Assembly (NCBI RefSeq): GCF_027158205.1
Contig: NZ_JAPVLU010000034.1
Span: 49,137-113,136 of the forward strand
Direction of reading: 5' to 3'
Length of the DNA: 64,000 nt
DNA from: Streptomyces sp. H39-S7
GTDB taxonomy: Bacteria; Actinomycetota; Actinomycetes; Streptomycetales; Streptomycetaceae
Shown here: piece after piece, positions 41,436 through 49,598 of the stretch
Layout of the letters: every line of letters begins with the position of its first letter
How positions within the stretch are numbered: position 1 is the first letter of the stretch
Made by a program: the position numbers and the translations under genes
The notes under the pieces: model-generated
The model's database searches: none
What the model was told of the DNA's origin: nothing
Seen by the model: only the letters and a program-made list of their open reading frames with translations

Positions 41436-42965
41436 TCAGGCGGAGGTCTCGGAGACCGCGGCCTTCTCCAGCTGGAACGCCTCGTTGCCCAGGCCGACGC
41501 GGGCGTGCACCTCGGGCTTCCGGGCCTTCAGCACCAGTCCCAGCACGATGCCGACGACGGCGGAGAGCCCCACGATCCCCGGCAGGATCCAGGCCAGCGC
41601 CGCGTCCTGGTCCGGACCGATCAGCACGTCGAAGTCCTTGACCGCGTAGACGAGCACGAAGAGCAGGGCGGCCCCGGCCACACCCGCGCTCAGCAGCCGC
41701 CAGATCTGGGCACGCCCGGCCCCGCGGCGGACGAAGAAGGCGATGACGGAGGCCGAGGCGACCGCCATGAGGAGGATGACGCCGACGGCGCCGACGTTGC
41801 CGCCCCAGGTGAACAGCCGCAGCACCGGCACCGTCGGGTCACCGGCCTGCTTGTCGTCGGTGACCGCGAAGGCGACCACCACGACGAGGGAGATCACGGT
41901 CTGCAGCATCGAGCCGATCGCCGGAGCACCGCTCGACTTGGAGGTGCGGCCCACGGCCGAGGGCAGCAGTCCCTCACGGCCCATCGCGAAGGCGTAGCGG
42001 GCCACGACGTTGTGGAAGCTGAGCATCGAGGCGAAGATTCCGGTCAGGAAGAACACGTGCAGCAGATCCGTGAAGGTACCGCCGAGCCGGGACTCGGTGA
42101 GGCCGAACAGCAGGCCCGCGCTCTGCTCCTGGGCGGCTCCCACGACCTGGGCGGGACCGGCGGCCACACCCATCAGCCACGAGGTGAGGGCGAAGAAGAC
42201 ACTCGCGAAGGCGACGGCGAGAAACATGGCGCGCGCCACGGCGCGCCCCGGGCGGCTGGTCTCCTCCGCGTACACGGGGGCCTGCTCGAACCCGACGAAG
42301 CCGACGACCGCGAAGCAGAGCGCGATGCCCAGGCCCGCACCCGTCACCGTGCTGGGGTCGAACCCGTCCAGGGACAGGCCCTGTCTCTTGTCCGGATCGG
42401 CGGCGAACGCGATGTCGCACACGATGACCAGGGCGCACTCGACGACCAGCAGCACGCCGAGCACCTTGGCGTTCAGGTCGATCTTCAGGGCGCCCAGCGC
42501 ACCGGTGAGCAGCACCGCGAGGAGCGCCGGTATCCACCAGTCGACGGATATGTCGAAGTGCTGGTCGAGCTGGCCGACGACCTCGAAGCCGAAGATGCCG
42601 TAGATGCCGACCTGCATGAGGCTGTACGAGACGAGGGCGACGAAGGACGCGCCGACGCCGGCCGTGGCACCGAGGCCGCGGGCGATGTAGGCGTAGAACG
42701 CGCCCGCGTTGTGCACGTGCCGGCTCATCTCCGCGTAGCCGACGCTGAAGAGCGCCATCACCACACCGAGCATCACGAACAGCAGCGGCTGCCCGACGAT
42801 GCCGGTCGCACCGTACGTCGTGGGCATGACGCCCGCGACGACCATGAGCGGCGCACTGGCCGCCAGCACCGACAGCAGGAGCCCGGTCGTACCGATCCGG
42901 TCGGCGCGCAGCGCCCTTTCCTGGCCCTTGAAGGTGCTGATCTCGGTCTTACTGCCCGTCAGCAT
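41436..42965 (-). CDS. APC superfamily amino acid permease
   Basis: 509-aa transporter with about 12-14 TM helices. TM1 region LLLSVLAASAPLMVVAGVMP and the FVGFEQAPVYAEETSRPGRAVARAM motif are characteristic of APC members. It imports an amino acid or amine; specificity cannot be read. Start ATG 42965 with an AAGGA ribosome site about 10 nt upstream. A strong stem-loop follows the gene. Confidence 0.9.
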   Translation of the reverse strand: MLTGSKTEISTFKGQERALRADRIGTTGLLLSVLAASAPLMVVAGVMPTTYGATGIVGQPLLFVMLGVVMALFSVGYAEMSRHVHNAGAFYAYIARGLGATAGVGASFVALVSYSLMQVGIYGIFGFEVVGQLDQHFDISVDWWIPALLAVLLTGALGALKIDLNAKVLGVLLVVECALVIVCDIAFAADPDKRQGLSLDGFDPSTVTGAGLGIALCFAVVGFVGFEQAPVYAEETSRPGRAVARAMFLAVAFASVFFALTSWLMGVAAGPAQVVGAAQEQSAGLLFGLTESRLGGTFTDLLHVFFLTGIFASMLSFHNVVARYAFAMGREGLLPSAVGRTSKSSGAPAIGSMLQTVISLVVVVAFAVTDDKQAGDPTVPVLRLFTWGGNVGAVGVILLMAVASASVIAFFVRRGAGRAQIWRLLSAGVAGAALLFVLVYAVKDFDVLIGPDQDAALAWILPGIVGLSAVVGIVLGLVLKARKPEVHARVGLGNEAFQLEKAAVSETSA

Positions 42966-43002
42966 GGCTGCGGTGTCCTTCCGATGAGGTGAGCGTCGGG
43001 TC

Positions 43003-43959
43003 CTACGGAGAACCGAAACCGAGCGCGGAGTCGCGCGCGGCCCGGAATGCCTTCTTCGGATCGCGGCCGAAGTACGACCACGGGCGCCGGGTCGCGCACG
43101 GGCCGATCCGGTTGAACAGCGCGGCGGCCTCCACCGGACGACCGCTGTGCACCATGGCGAAGGCGAGCAGGTTGAGATCCAGCTCCAGCCGGGGATGGTC
43201 GCCGCCGTGCCACTCGAGCCACCAGTCGAACGCCGTGCGCAGGCTCTGCCGGCCGCGGCCGCTGGTCCAGTGCGGCAGCCCGGCCGGATCCTTCGGCTCG
43301 GCTCCGGTCCCGGCGAGCACCCGGTACCGCTCGATATGGGCGACCAGCGGCAGCCCGGCGAGCGGTGAGCCCTCCGGCGCCTCCCCCGCGGCCCACTCGG
43401 CGAATTCGTACACCTCATGGAACGGGTCGTTCCGGTCGGTCTTCTGACGCTCGGCCAGGCACGCCGTCATCAGATGGTGCGCGTGGTGGTGGCTACGGTG
43501 CCGGCCGCGCACCTGGTCGAACGCGCGCACCTGGTCCTCGTCGGTGCCGGTGCGGCGGGCCAGGATCAGCAGCGCCAGCCACGGTGAGGGGTCCGCGGGC
43601 GCCAGCCGGGCCACCTCGAGGCAGGCCTCCCGCGCGGCCTCGGGGCTGCCCTTGCCGGCCGCGGCACGGAAGACCATGGAGCATGCCAGCAGCATCGCGG
43701 CGTCCCTGCTGTCGGGTTCCGCGAGCTGCCATTCGCGTGTCCACGCGGCGGTGGCCGGGCCCTCGGCGAGCACGACCAGGCGATGGCCTCGACGGTCCCA
43801 CTGGTCGCCGGTCTCGGCCAGCAACGTGCGGACCTCGGACCAGTGGCCCTGTCCCAGGGCATTGCGAGCCGCGACCAACTCGACGTCGTCGAGGGCCGGG
43901 TCGAAGCCGAAGTCGTCCTTGGACCGGGAGAAGCCGAAGGGGGGCGGAGGTGGGCTCAT
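43003..43959 (-). CDS. Hypothetical actinomycete protein, helical repeat-like
   Basis: 318-aa cytosolic protein without a family I can name. It is rich in Ala/Leu/Arg helices with paired Trp and acidic residues (ARNALGQGHWSEVRTLL, AWTREWQLAEPDSRDAAMLLA, DPSPWLALLILARR, PFHEVYEFAEWAAGEAPEGSP), a pattern like TPR-type solenoid proteins. The C-terminus ends with RRPWSYFGRDPKKAFRAARD. No signal peptide or TM segment. It is 37 bp upstream of the permease on the same strand, so it may be in the same transcript. Confidence 0.75.
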   Translation of the reverse strand: MSPPPPPFGFSRSKDDFGFDPALDDVELVAARNALGQGHWSEVRTLLAETGDQWDRRGHRLVVLAEGPATAAWTREWQLAEPDSRDAAMLLACSMVFRAAAGKGSPEAAREACLEVARLAPADPSPWLALLILARRTGTDEDQVRAFDQVRGRHRSHHHAHHLMTACLAERQKTDRNDPFHEVYEFAEWAAGEAPEGSPLAGLPLVAHIERYRVLAGTGAEPKDPAGLPHWTSGRGRQSLRTAFDWWLEWHGGDHPRLELDLNLLAFAMVHSGRPVEAAALFNRIGPCATRRPWSYFGRDPKKAFRAARDSALGFGSP

Positions 43960-44301
43960 CCGCGGGCTGCCTCCACGGGCGGGTTACGAACAGTGATCGT
44001 CCACAGCCAACCGGTAGGCGTAGGTCCGCTTCAAGACCACGCCTGTTGTCTCCCTGTAGTCCGCCACGGAATTCCGGCCGGAAAGCGGTTGCGCGCCCCT
44101 TCACGGCAGGTCCGCCCGGCTCTCGGCGGCGGCCTGCGAGCACGCCTGCGATCCACGGCTTACGACACAGCCGTGCGGCTGCCGTGATCGCTGCGGGGCA
44201 GCCGCATGGCCGTGCAGCCGGGTCTGGCCATAAGTCGATCGTGACGGCCTCCACATCGCTACGGGCACCTCCTGAGCGGGCTGGAGGCTGACGGTCCGGG
44301 G
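43960..44301. other. Gene-free stretch with two inverted repeats
   Basis: No convincing gene. Inverted repeat 1: 44017-44043 (GGCGT-a-GGTC / GACC-ACGCC, 8-nt loop). Inverted repeat 2: TGCGGCTGCC (44174-44183) / GGCAGCCGCA (44197-44206). Either may terminate the 44302-44757 gene. No tRNA or attachment-site duplication recognised. Confidence 0.5.
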
Positions 44302-44757
44302 CTATTGAGGGGGTCTTGGCGGGCCGGAAGCGGGCTCCGCGTAGCCCGAGCTGACCGCGCCTTCGAGGTTCGCGGTGGCATCGCAGCGCTCGACGACCGC
44401 GCCGTCCGACAGGATTTCGGCAAGCTGCTCCGCGCCGGCCTCCGACATCTCGCCCCGCGCTACCAGGAGCCGCACCGCGTCCGGGCGGTTGAGCCACAGG
44501 AAGGGCCGGCCTCCCGGGAGGCTGTCGACAATCTCGACGGTGGCGTCGCGTAACGCCGCCCCGCCGGTCTCCGCGCCCCTCAGGTCCATGCCGAGTTCCA
44601 CGATTGCCGCCAGGAGCTGCATTCCACCTGCGCGCAGTTCGCCCGGCGTGGCCATGATCAGGAGCTCGTCATGCGTCCGCTCAGCGGTGAAGCGACGGCA
44701 TCTCCCCGTATCGCTCTCCGCAATCCGTACGGCCACAGTGGGTGGTTCTGTAGTCAT
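44302..44757 (-). CDS. Hypothetical protein
   Basis: 151-aa soluble acidic protein, no family recognised. The N-terminal region has alternating charged and hydrophobic residues (VAVRIAESDTGRCRRFTAERTHDELLIMA); the middle contains WLNRPDAVRLLVARGEMSEAGAEQLAEIL. The tail is Pro-rich. It starts at ATG 44757 and lies in the accessory block, near the XRE regulator. Confidence 0.6.
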   Translation of the reverse strand: MTTEPPTVAVRIAESDTGRCRRFTAERTHDELLIMATPGELRAGGMQLLAAIVELGMDLRGAETGGAALRDATVEIVDSLPGGRPFLWLNRPDAVRLLVARGEMSEAGAEQLAEILSDGAVVERCDATANLEGAVSSGYAEPASGPPRPPQ

Positions 44758-44889
44758 ATGATCCCCAAGCCTGTCTGCCCCCGTCGACTATTCGCTCACA
44801 AGTTCGCATGTGAGATCGAGGCAGAGCTACCGCTAGTCGTCCCCAGGCGGAAGTTACCTGTGGGAACGGTGAGGTCTCAGGGATTCCGT

Positions 44890-45297
44890 TCAGCCGTCCG
44901 AGTCCGACGGCGAACCGGGCCTGCTGCGGGCGAAGGCGTCGACGATCGCCCGCACCTGGAGCAACTCGGCCTCGGTGAACTCGGGCAGCCGGTCGACGAT
45001 CGCCTGCGCCGCGCCGTCCTCGCTGTTGATCGTGGTGAGGCCGAGGAACTGGGCGGCGCATGCCGTCGCGACGAGCCTGAAGGGCAGCTGAAGGCCCCGC
45101 GCGAGAGCGGCCAGCCGTTCGCGTCCCGGGATCTCGCGGACTTGGCCGTGTTCCAGGCGTGAGAGCCAGCTGACGTTCAATTCGGGGTCGCCGCATGCCG
45201 CAACCACGCGAGCGAGGCTGAGGCCCAGCTCAGCGCGTCGCTCCTTCACCAGACGGGACAGATCGTCCCGTGTCTCAGTCGCCATGACGGCCATCAT
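44890..45297 (-). CDS. XRE family HTH transcriptional regulator
   Basis: 135-aa protein with an N-terminal Cro/C1-type HTH (about residues 8-75: LSRLVKERRAELGLSLARVV, then LNVSWLSRLEHGQVREIPGRERLAALA). A C-terminal helical segment follows (AIVDRLPEFTEAELLQVRAIVDAF). Start choice is uncertain: three in-frame ATGs (45297, 45294, 45285) follow an AGAAGG site. A perfect 15-bp dyad is inside the first codons. It is divergent from another HTH gene, typical of a control module. Confidence 0.85.
   Translation of the reverse strand: MMAVMATETRDDLSRLVKERRAELGLSLARVVAACGDPELNVSWLSRLEHGQVREIPGRERLAALARGLQLPFRLVATACAAQFLGLTTINSEDGAAQAIVDRLPEFTEAELLQVRAIVDAFARSRPGSPSDSDG
45255..45269. promoter_or_regulatory. 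XRE-type dyad O1
   Basis: GGGACAGATCGTCCC, perfect 5-bp arms extendable to ACGGGAC...GTCCCGT (45253-45271), inside the 5' end of the XRE gene. One of three like sites in 271 bp. Confidence 0.6.
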
Positions 45298-45386
45298 GCC
45301 TTCTCTCCGCGGCCCCGCATCCCTCGCGGATCGGCAGGGGGGTGCAAATCGTCGATCCGGCCCGGGGCAGGCGTCACCCCCGCCCC

Positions 45387-45401
45387 GGGACGGATTGTCC
45401 C
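45387..45401. promoter_or_regulatory. XRE-type dyad O2
   Basis: GGGACGGATTGTCCC in the divergent intergenic region, 90 bp upstream of the XRE gene. Same 5-bp arms as O1. Confidence 0.62.
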
Positions 45402-45510
45402 AGGGGTGAGACGTCGCACGGAAGGTCGAATCACGAGAGAGCTGAACGGGATTTCCCAGAGCGATAGACAAAACATCCCGCTCCTGCAATGCTCTGGGCA
45501 TCCCCGCACG

Positions 45511-45525
45511 GGGATGAATTGTCCC
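45511..45525. promoter_or_regulatory. XRE-type dyad O3
   Basis: GGGATGAATTGTCCC, 12 bp upstream of the GTG of the plus-strand HTH gene. One base in the left arm differs from O2. Binding here should interfere with initiation or translation of the HTH gene. Confidence 0.6.
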
Positions 45526-45537
45526 ATGGAGGAAGGC

Positions 45538-45855
45538 GTGACGACCAACTCAACCGCTACTCCAGAAGAGTTGACTGCAACGCGTTATCGGCTCTTCCAG
45601 CCGGAACGGCTCCGGATGCTGATGGAACGCACCGGAGACGGGAGCGAGATCACCATCCGCGTGCTCGCCAAGGCCGCGGGTGTCCACTCCAGCCGCATCG
45701 GCGAGCTCCTCAGCGGCAAGCAGCACACGACCAGCGCCCGGGTCGCCGAGAGAGTCGCGGCCCGATGCGGTGTCGATCTGCTCGTCCTGTGGGTCCCGGA
45801 CGGTCGGACGACATCGTCCGTGGCCGGACCGGCGGCGCGCGACGCGCGCTCGTAG
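45538..45855 (+). CDS. Small HTH (XRE-like) protein
   Basis: 105-aa protein with N-terminal ATRYRLFQPERLRMLMERTG and an HTH region ITIRVLAKAAGVHSSRIGELLSGKQHTTSARVAERVAARCGVDLLVLW. It looks like the small helix-turn-helix proteins frequent in Streptomyces accessory islands. GTG 45538 is chosen because GGAGG lies 5 nt upstream; an ATG at 45526 overlaps that site. It opens the plus-strand accessory operon, with dyad O3 in front. Confidence 0.8.
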   Translation: MTTNSTATPEELTATRYRLFQPERLRMLMERTGDGSEITIRVLAKAAGVHSSRIGELLSGKQHTTSARVAERVAARCGVDLLVLWVPDGRTTSSVAGPAARDARS

Positions 45856-45894
45856 CCCAGCAGCTGAACCACCACACGACGAGAGGCCGCCCGG

Positions 45895-46545
45895 ATGCGA
45901 CCCCAGGGCGACCTCTCCGACCAACCCACCCCACAGAGAAGGGCGGCAGCCGTGCACCAGGCTAGCCCCGAGAACACAAAGCCGGGAGAGGGCGGCGAGC
46001 CCGAGCTCATCACCCTCGCCAGGGCGGGAGACCGCGAAGCGTTCGGCGCTCTGTACAACGAGTACCGGCCCTCCGTGTTCTGCTTCATCCGCCGCCGGGT
46101 CGGCGGGGACCTCCGTCTCGCCGAGGACCTCACCAGCGAGACCTTCCTCCGCGCACTGCGCCGGATCGACACGTTCACCTGGCAGGGCCACGACTTCCGC
46201 GCCTGGCTCGTCACCATCGCCCGCAACCTCGTGGCCGACCACTTCAAGTGCGGCCGCTTCCGTCACGAGGTCAGCACCGCCGAAATCCTCGCCGGGGATG
46301 AGCTCGTGCCCAGCACCGAGGACACCGTCCTGGAGGCGCTCTCCGGTCGCGCCGTCCGCGTCGCGCTGGTCCGGCTCAACGCCCAGCAGCGGCGGGTCGT
46401 GACCCTGCGGTTCCTCGACGAGCTGACCGTCGCCGAGACCAGCGTGGTCATGGGGAGGTCCGTCGGCTCCGTGAAGTCCATGCAGCACCGCGCGGTGCGG
46501 CGGCTCCTCTCCTTCGTGCCCGCCGAGATGGCGGTGGCGGCATGA
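45895..46545 (+). CDS. ECF-type RNA polymerase sigma factor
   Basis: 216-aa sigma factor. Region 2 covers about residues 35-105 (ALYNEYRPSVFCFIRRRVGG, EDLTSETFLRALRRID, FRAWLVTIARNLVADH) and region 4 about 155-207 (LNAQQRRVVTLRFLDELTVAETSVVMGRSVGSVKSMQHRAVRRL). No anti-sigma gene with a TM segment follows; instead the stop overlaps the next ORF (ATGA). An internal GTG at 45952 is an alternative start. It may direct transcription of this operon or of unlinked genes. Confidence 0.9.
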   Translation: MRPQGDLSDQPTPQRRAAAVHQASPENTKPGEGGEPELITLARAGDREAFGALYNEYRPSVFCFIRRRVGGDLRLAEDLTSETFLRALRRIDTFTWQGHDFRAWLVTIARNLVADHFKCGRFRHEVSTAEILAGDELVPSTEDTVLEALSGRAVRVALVRLNAQQRRVVTLRFLDELTVAETSVVMGRSVGSVKSMQHRAVRRLLSFVPAEMAVAA

Positions 46546-47477
46546 CGAATCCGAACCTCTCCCGCGCCGCGCGCGTCATCCACGAAGGAATGGCGCGGTT
46601 CACGACCGGCCGGACCGGTGACGCGGCGACGCGGATCGCGGCAGCCATGGACGCGGCCGGTCTGATCACGACCGCCGAGGGCCCTGGCCGCCCGGCGTGG
46701 GCGCTGCCAGCGGGGCCCCCGCCGCTGGTGCGGCGCAGCACGGGACGGCCTGCGGAACCTCCGGCGGTGGAGGCTCCCGCGCCCTCGGTCAAGGCCAGGG
46801 CCGACGTCACCGAGCTCGAGATCGCCGCCACGGAGTGGGACGAACAGTGCGACCGGGCCCTGCAGGTCACCGGTTTGCTCCTCTCGCGCTACGCCTCGCA
46901 CCCCGACGTCATCGAGATCGTCACCGACTACGACCGCGCTGTCGTCGCCGTCCGGGTCAAGTCCCTGGAGGACTGGGACCACTGGATGGCCGAGACCGGC
47001 GTCGCCCGGCTCGACTCCGGGCAGTCCGCGGGCACCACCCGGATCACGTACGGGCGGCTGCGGGACGTCGAGGTGCGGCTGGTCGCCCACGGTGTGCCCG
47101 AGCTGCTCGACGCTCTCACCGCCGCCGCGATCGACCCGTACCGGCTGTACGGCCGCGTCTACGACCTCGGCCGCCCGATGGTCGACCGGGACGGCAACCG
47201 CTGGAAGTACCTGGGGCAGCGGGGCCCGGACGAGATGCCGCTCCTCGTCGCCGCAGGCCAGGACGTCCCGTGCTCGCTGGCGAACGTGGTCCACCAGGCC
47301 GGCCCGCTCCGGCCCGCCGTGCCCTACCTGCCGGCACCCGTACCCGCGGCCGCCACTCCCCCGGGCGCCACTTCCCCGGCCGGCGCTGTCACCGTCACGT
47401 CGCTGACCAAGGCGCTCGCCGCCTCCGTGCCCACCACGCCTGCCGATGGCACGGAGGCGGTGAGCGCCGATGCCTGA
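46542..47477 (+). CDS. BN159_2729 family protein
   Basis: 311-aa protein starting MTNPNLSRAARVIHEGMARF, the signature of a Streptomyces family labelled BN159_2729 (function unknown). The N-terminal ~50 residues include helical TGDAATRIAAAMDAAGLI; the central region (about 90-210) has TELEIAATEWDEQCDRALQVTGLLLSRYASHPDVIEIV. The C-terminal 60 residues are Pro/Ala/Thr-rich. It overlaps the sigma factor by 4 bp, so expression is coupled. Known members usually sit next to similar small genes in accessory regions, from memory. Confidence 0.75.
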   Translation: MTNPNLSRAARVIHEGMARFTTGRTGDAATRIAAAMDAAGLITTAEGPGRPAWALPAGPPPLVRRSTGRPAEPPAVEAPAPSVKARADVTELEIAATEWDEQCDRALQVTGLLLSRYASHPDVIEIVTDYDRAVVAVRVKSLEDWDHWMAETGVARLDSGQSAGTTRITYGRLRDVEVRLVAHGVPELLDALTAAAIDPYRLYGRVYDLGRPMVDRDGNRWKYLGQRGPDEMPLLVAAGQDVPCSLANVVHQAGPLRPAVPYLPAPVPAAATPPGATSPAGAVTVTSLTKALAASVPTTPADGTEAVSADA

Positions 47478-47874
47478 GCCCATGACGCTGGAGCAGTTGC
47501 TCGCCCTGTGGAACCAGGACTCCCGCCTGGCCCGGCTCGCGTCCGTTCACGCGCTCGCCATCGCGTCGGGCGACCACGACCGGGCGGACCGGGCGGCCTT
47601 GGAGTTGGCCGTGCCGCACGTCACCCCGCTGCAGTCGCTGGCGGCGAACGTCGAACTCGGCCGCCGGTTGCTGGACGACCGGTGGAGGGCAGTGCGTGAC
47701 GCCCTCGAGGGCGATGCCACCTGGGACGAGATCGCCGAGGCCCAGGAGCTGACCCGCGACGAGGCCGTCGCGTACTACGTCCACGCCATCGGCCGCCAGG
47801 AGCGCTACGCGGGAGAGCCCTTCGACCCCTGCCGCGCCCGTGCCGTCCTCCCCGCCCTGGAAGGCAGCGCGTAA
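47470..47874 (+). CDS. Hypothetical protein, small helical
   Basis: 134-aa soluble protein, no named family. It has MTLEQLLALWNQDSRLARLASVHALAIASGD, HVTPLQSLAANVELGRRLLDDRW and an HTH-like DATWDEIAEAQELTRDEAVAYY. The last segment resembles the recognition region of small HTH proteins, so DNA binding is possible. It overlaps the preceding gene by 8 bp and the following mini-ORF by TAATG. Confidence 0.7.
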   Translation: MPEPMTLEQLLALWNQDSRLARLASVHALAIASGDHDRADRAALELAVPHVTPLQSLAANVELGRRLLDDRWRAVRDALEGDATWDEIAEAQELTRDEAVAYYVHAIGRQERYAGEPFDPCRARAVLPALEGSA

Positions 47875-47951
47875 TGCCCCACAGCGCGTATGCCGAGAAG
47901 GGCCGGGCGGGGACCGGGCGTTCCGGGCCGGACGGCGGTGACGCCCGATGA
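47874..47951 (+). CDS. Mini-ORF, 25 codons, coupled on both sides
   Basis: ATG 47874 overlaps the preceding stop (TAATG); its TGA at 47949-47951 overlaps the next start (ATGA). The 25-residue product is Gly/Arg/Ala-rich with no motif. It may be a genuine small protein or just a coupling element. Confidence 0.35.
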   Translation: MPHSAYAEKGRAGTGRSGPDGGDAR

Positions 47952-48550
47952 CCAGCGCTCAGGACGCCTACCTGGGGTGGACCGAGCTCGAGCACGCGGA
48001 CGGCTGCGGCAAGCCGTCCTGGGTGGTCGACTCGCGTACCGAGTACCACCTGTACCGGCCCCACCACGGTGGGCCCGGCCACCGGTGCCCGGCCGAGGAG
48101 TGCGAGCACGGCGGCCGGCACTCCGAGACCACGATCCGCGTCGTGTGCCGGTCCTGCGGCACCGCGCGGCTCCTCGTCTCCGAGGCCGAGCAGCTGACCC
48201 GGTCGACCGCGCGGGACCTCGTGTCCGGACAGCCACCCCGTGAGGTGGCCGGTCTGTACCTCTGGCCGAGCTCGCCCGTCTTCTACAACCGGGGCCCCGG
48301 TCCCTACGAGTTCCTCGTGAGCCGCACGCGCGTCGAGCGGCTCCGCGAGGAGGACGTGATCGGCTGGATCGGTCGCCGTCACGGGCCGCGGGGAGGGGAC
48401 CTCTACGACGCCGTGGCCGGACCCCACCCGTGCGGCCCTTACGGAAGCGAACGGCTGCGCTGGACGAGGGTCGAGACCGACCTGCGGTCCGTAGCGGCCG
48501 CGGCGGAGTGGATCGCGGCGCGGACGCCGGCCGCGGACGGTGACGCCTGA
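47948..48550 (+). CDS. Hypothetical protein with Cys/His clusters
   Basis: 200-aa protein with probable metal-binding residues: Cys and His in WTELEHADGCGKPSW, HRCPAEECEHGGRH (C-P-A-E-E-C-E-H) and VVCRSCGTARLLV. A central YLWPSSPVFYNRGPGPYEFLVS and C-terminal helix AAAAEWIAARTP follow. The Cys clusters are spaced as in zinc ribbons or zinc-knuckle domains. It belongs to the coupled accessory operon. Function unknown; nucleic-acid binding is a guess. Confidence 0.65.
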   Translation: MTSAQDAYLGWTELEHADGCGKPSWVVDSRTEYHLYRPHHGGPGHRCPAEECEHGGRHSETTIRVVCRSCGTARLLVSEAEQLTRSTARDLVSGQPPREVAGLYLWPSSPVFYNRGPGPYEFLVSRTRVERLREEDVIGWIGRRHGPRGGDLYDAVAGPHPCGPYGSERLRWTRVETDLRSVAAAAEWIAARTPAADGDA

Positions 48551-48606
48551 TGGGCGCGTCCACCGTTCGGCCGCGCCGGAACCACGGTCTGCGAGGCGCC
48601 TCATGA
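48550..48606 (+). CDS. Mini-ORF, 18 codons, coupled on both sides
   Basis: ATG at 48550-48552 overlaps the stop of the preceding gene (TGATG), and its TGA at 48604-48606 overlaps the following ATG (48603). Product of 18 residues, Arg-rich. May keep ribosomes moving through the operon. Confidence 0.3.
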   Translation: MGASTVRPRRNHGLRGAS

Positions 48607-49238
48607 GGTACCCCCTGACCGCGGCCTTCCTGGACTCGGTCCGCGCCGCACGGTTCGTGCGCCCGACGTCGCCGGACGGCTTACCGTGGCAGCCGACGAC
48701 GACGGCCGAGAGCGACCTGCTCCGTCAGGCCGAGGCGCTCGACGCCGAGCGGGAGTTGCTCCTGGCGGAGTGCGAGCGGTACCGCGCGGTCCTGGCCACC
48801 GAGCTGTGCCGGTGCCCGCGCGATCAGCGCCTCGACTGTGCCGACTGCCCGAGCTGCACCTTCTGCCACCCCGCCGCCCCCGGTACGGACCCGCTGTCCC
48901 GGCTCCGCCGGGAGATCAACGGGCGCCCCTCTTCCGTGCAGTGGACGAGCCGTCGCGTGGGGAGGGCCTACCGCAAGCTCGGCATCCCGCGCCCGCCGCA
49001 CCAGTGGCGAAAGGACCTGACTCACCTCGCTGACGTCGGATTCCTGATGCGGCGCGAGGACCGCGGGAGCCGCTGGTACGTGCTCAACACGGCGCGGATC
49101 GGGTGCGGCTTCTGTCACGCCGGCGAGTGGGAGCGGTTCGCCCGCGAGCGCGGCTGGACGTACCTCGCCCCCTTCTGGCGCTGTCCCGGCCACTCCCTCA
49201 CACCCGCCGCCACGAACGCCGGACGCGACCGGTCATGA
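48603..49238 (+). CDS. Hypothetical protein: Cys-rich cluster plus winged-helix-like region
   Basis: 211-aa protein. An N-terminal helical part (QAEALDAERELLLAECERYRAVLATE) resembles a coiled coil. A Cys-rich middle follows (CRCPRDQRLDCADCPSCTFC), which fits a zinc-binding module. Next comes a winged-helix-like stretch (WTSRRVGRAYRKLGIPRPP, then WRKDLTHLADVGFLMRRED, RGSRWYVLN). The C-terminus carries another Cys/His set (IGCGFCHAGEWERFAR, WRCPGHS). This would suit a DNA-binding regulator or replication-type protein. Start ATG 48603 is coupled to the mini-ORF in front. Confidence 0.68.
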   Translation: MRYPLTAAFLDSVRAARFVRPTSPDGLPWQPTTTAESDLLRQAEALDAERELLLAECERYRAVLATELCRCPRDQRLDCADCPSCTFCHPAAPGTDPLSRLRREINGRPSSVQWTSRRVGRAYRKLGIPRPPHQWRKDLTHLADVGFLMRREDRGSRWYVLNTARIGCGFCHAGEWERFARERGWTYLAPFWRCPGHSLTPAATNAGRDRS

Positions 49239-49286
49239 CCGGCCCCCGCGTCCGCCAGTTCCCCGACCGATCCCAGGGGGGATCCA

Positions 49287-49598
49287 GTGCTCGGACTCAC
49301 CACCACCCGCCGGCGGGACGCCCGCCTCGCGCGGACGCTCGCCGACCTGACGGCCACGAAGCGGCAGCTGGCCGAGGCGAACGTCGCCCTGGTCATGGCC
49401 GCCGGCGACGCCCTGACCGCCGCCGCGCGGCACGAGCGCGAGCGACAGGCGCTCCTGCGTCGCCTCGGCGTCGCCCTCAACGGCTGCCGGCGCTACCGCC
49501 GAGAGGCCCGCGCCGACGCCCGCATCATCCACCTGCTCTCCGGCTACCTTCTCGATGCCTTGAGCCACTCCCAGACCGACCCCGGAGCCACCACATGA
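49287..49598 (+). CDS. Hypothetical protein, coiled-coil-like
   Basis: 103-aa protein starting GTG 49287 with a strong GGGGGG ribosome site. It is almost entirely helical and rich in Arg/Ala/Leu (LARTLADLTATKRQLAEANVALVMAAGDALTAAARH split over residues 14-48, then HERERQALLRRLGVALNGC), compatible with a coiled coil. It is the penultimate gene of the accessory operon and overlaps the last by 4 bp. Function not recognised. Confidence 0.65.
   Translation: MLGLTTTRRRDARLARTLADLTATKRQLAEANVALVMAAGDALTAAARHERERQALLRRLGVALNGCRRYRREARADARIIHLLSGYLLDALSHSQTDPGATT

Noticed and set aside
49235..49594. Start of a long frame in phase with the 49595 gene
   Set aside because: Codon use resembles an out-of-frame reading of the 49287-49598 gene; the strong ribosome site belongs to the GTG at 49287.
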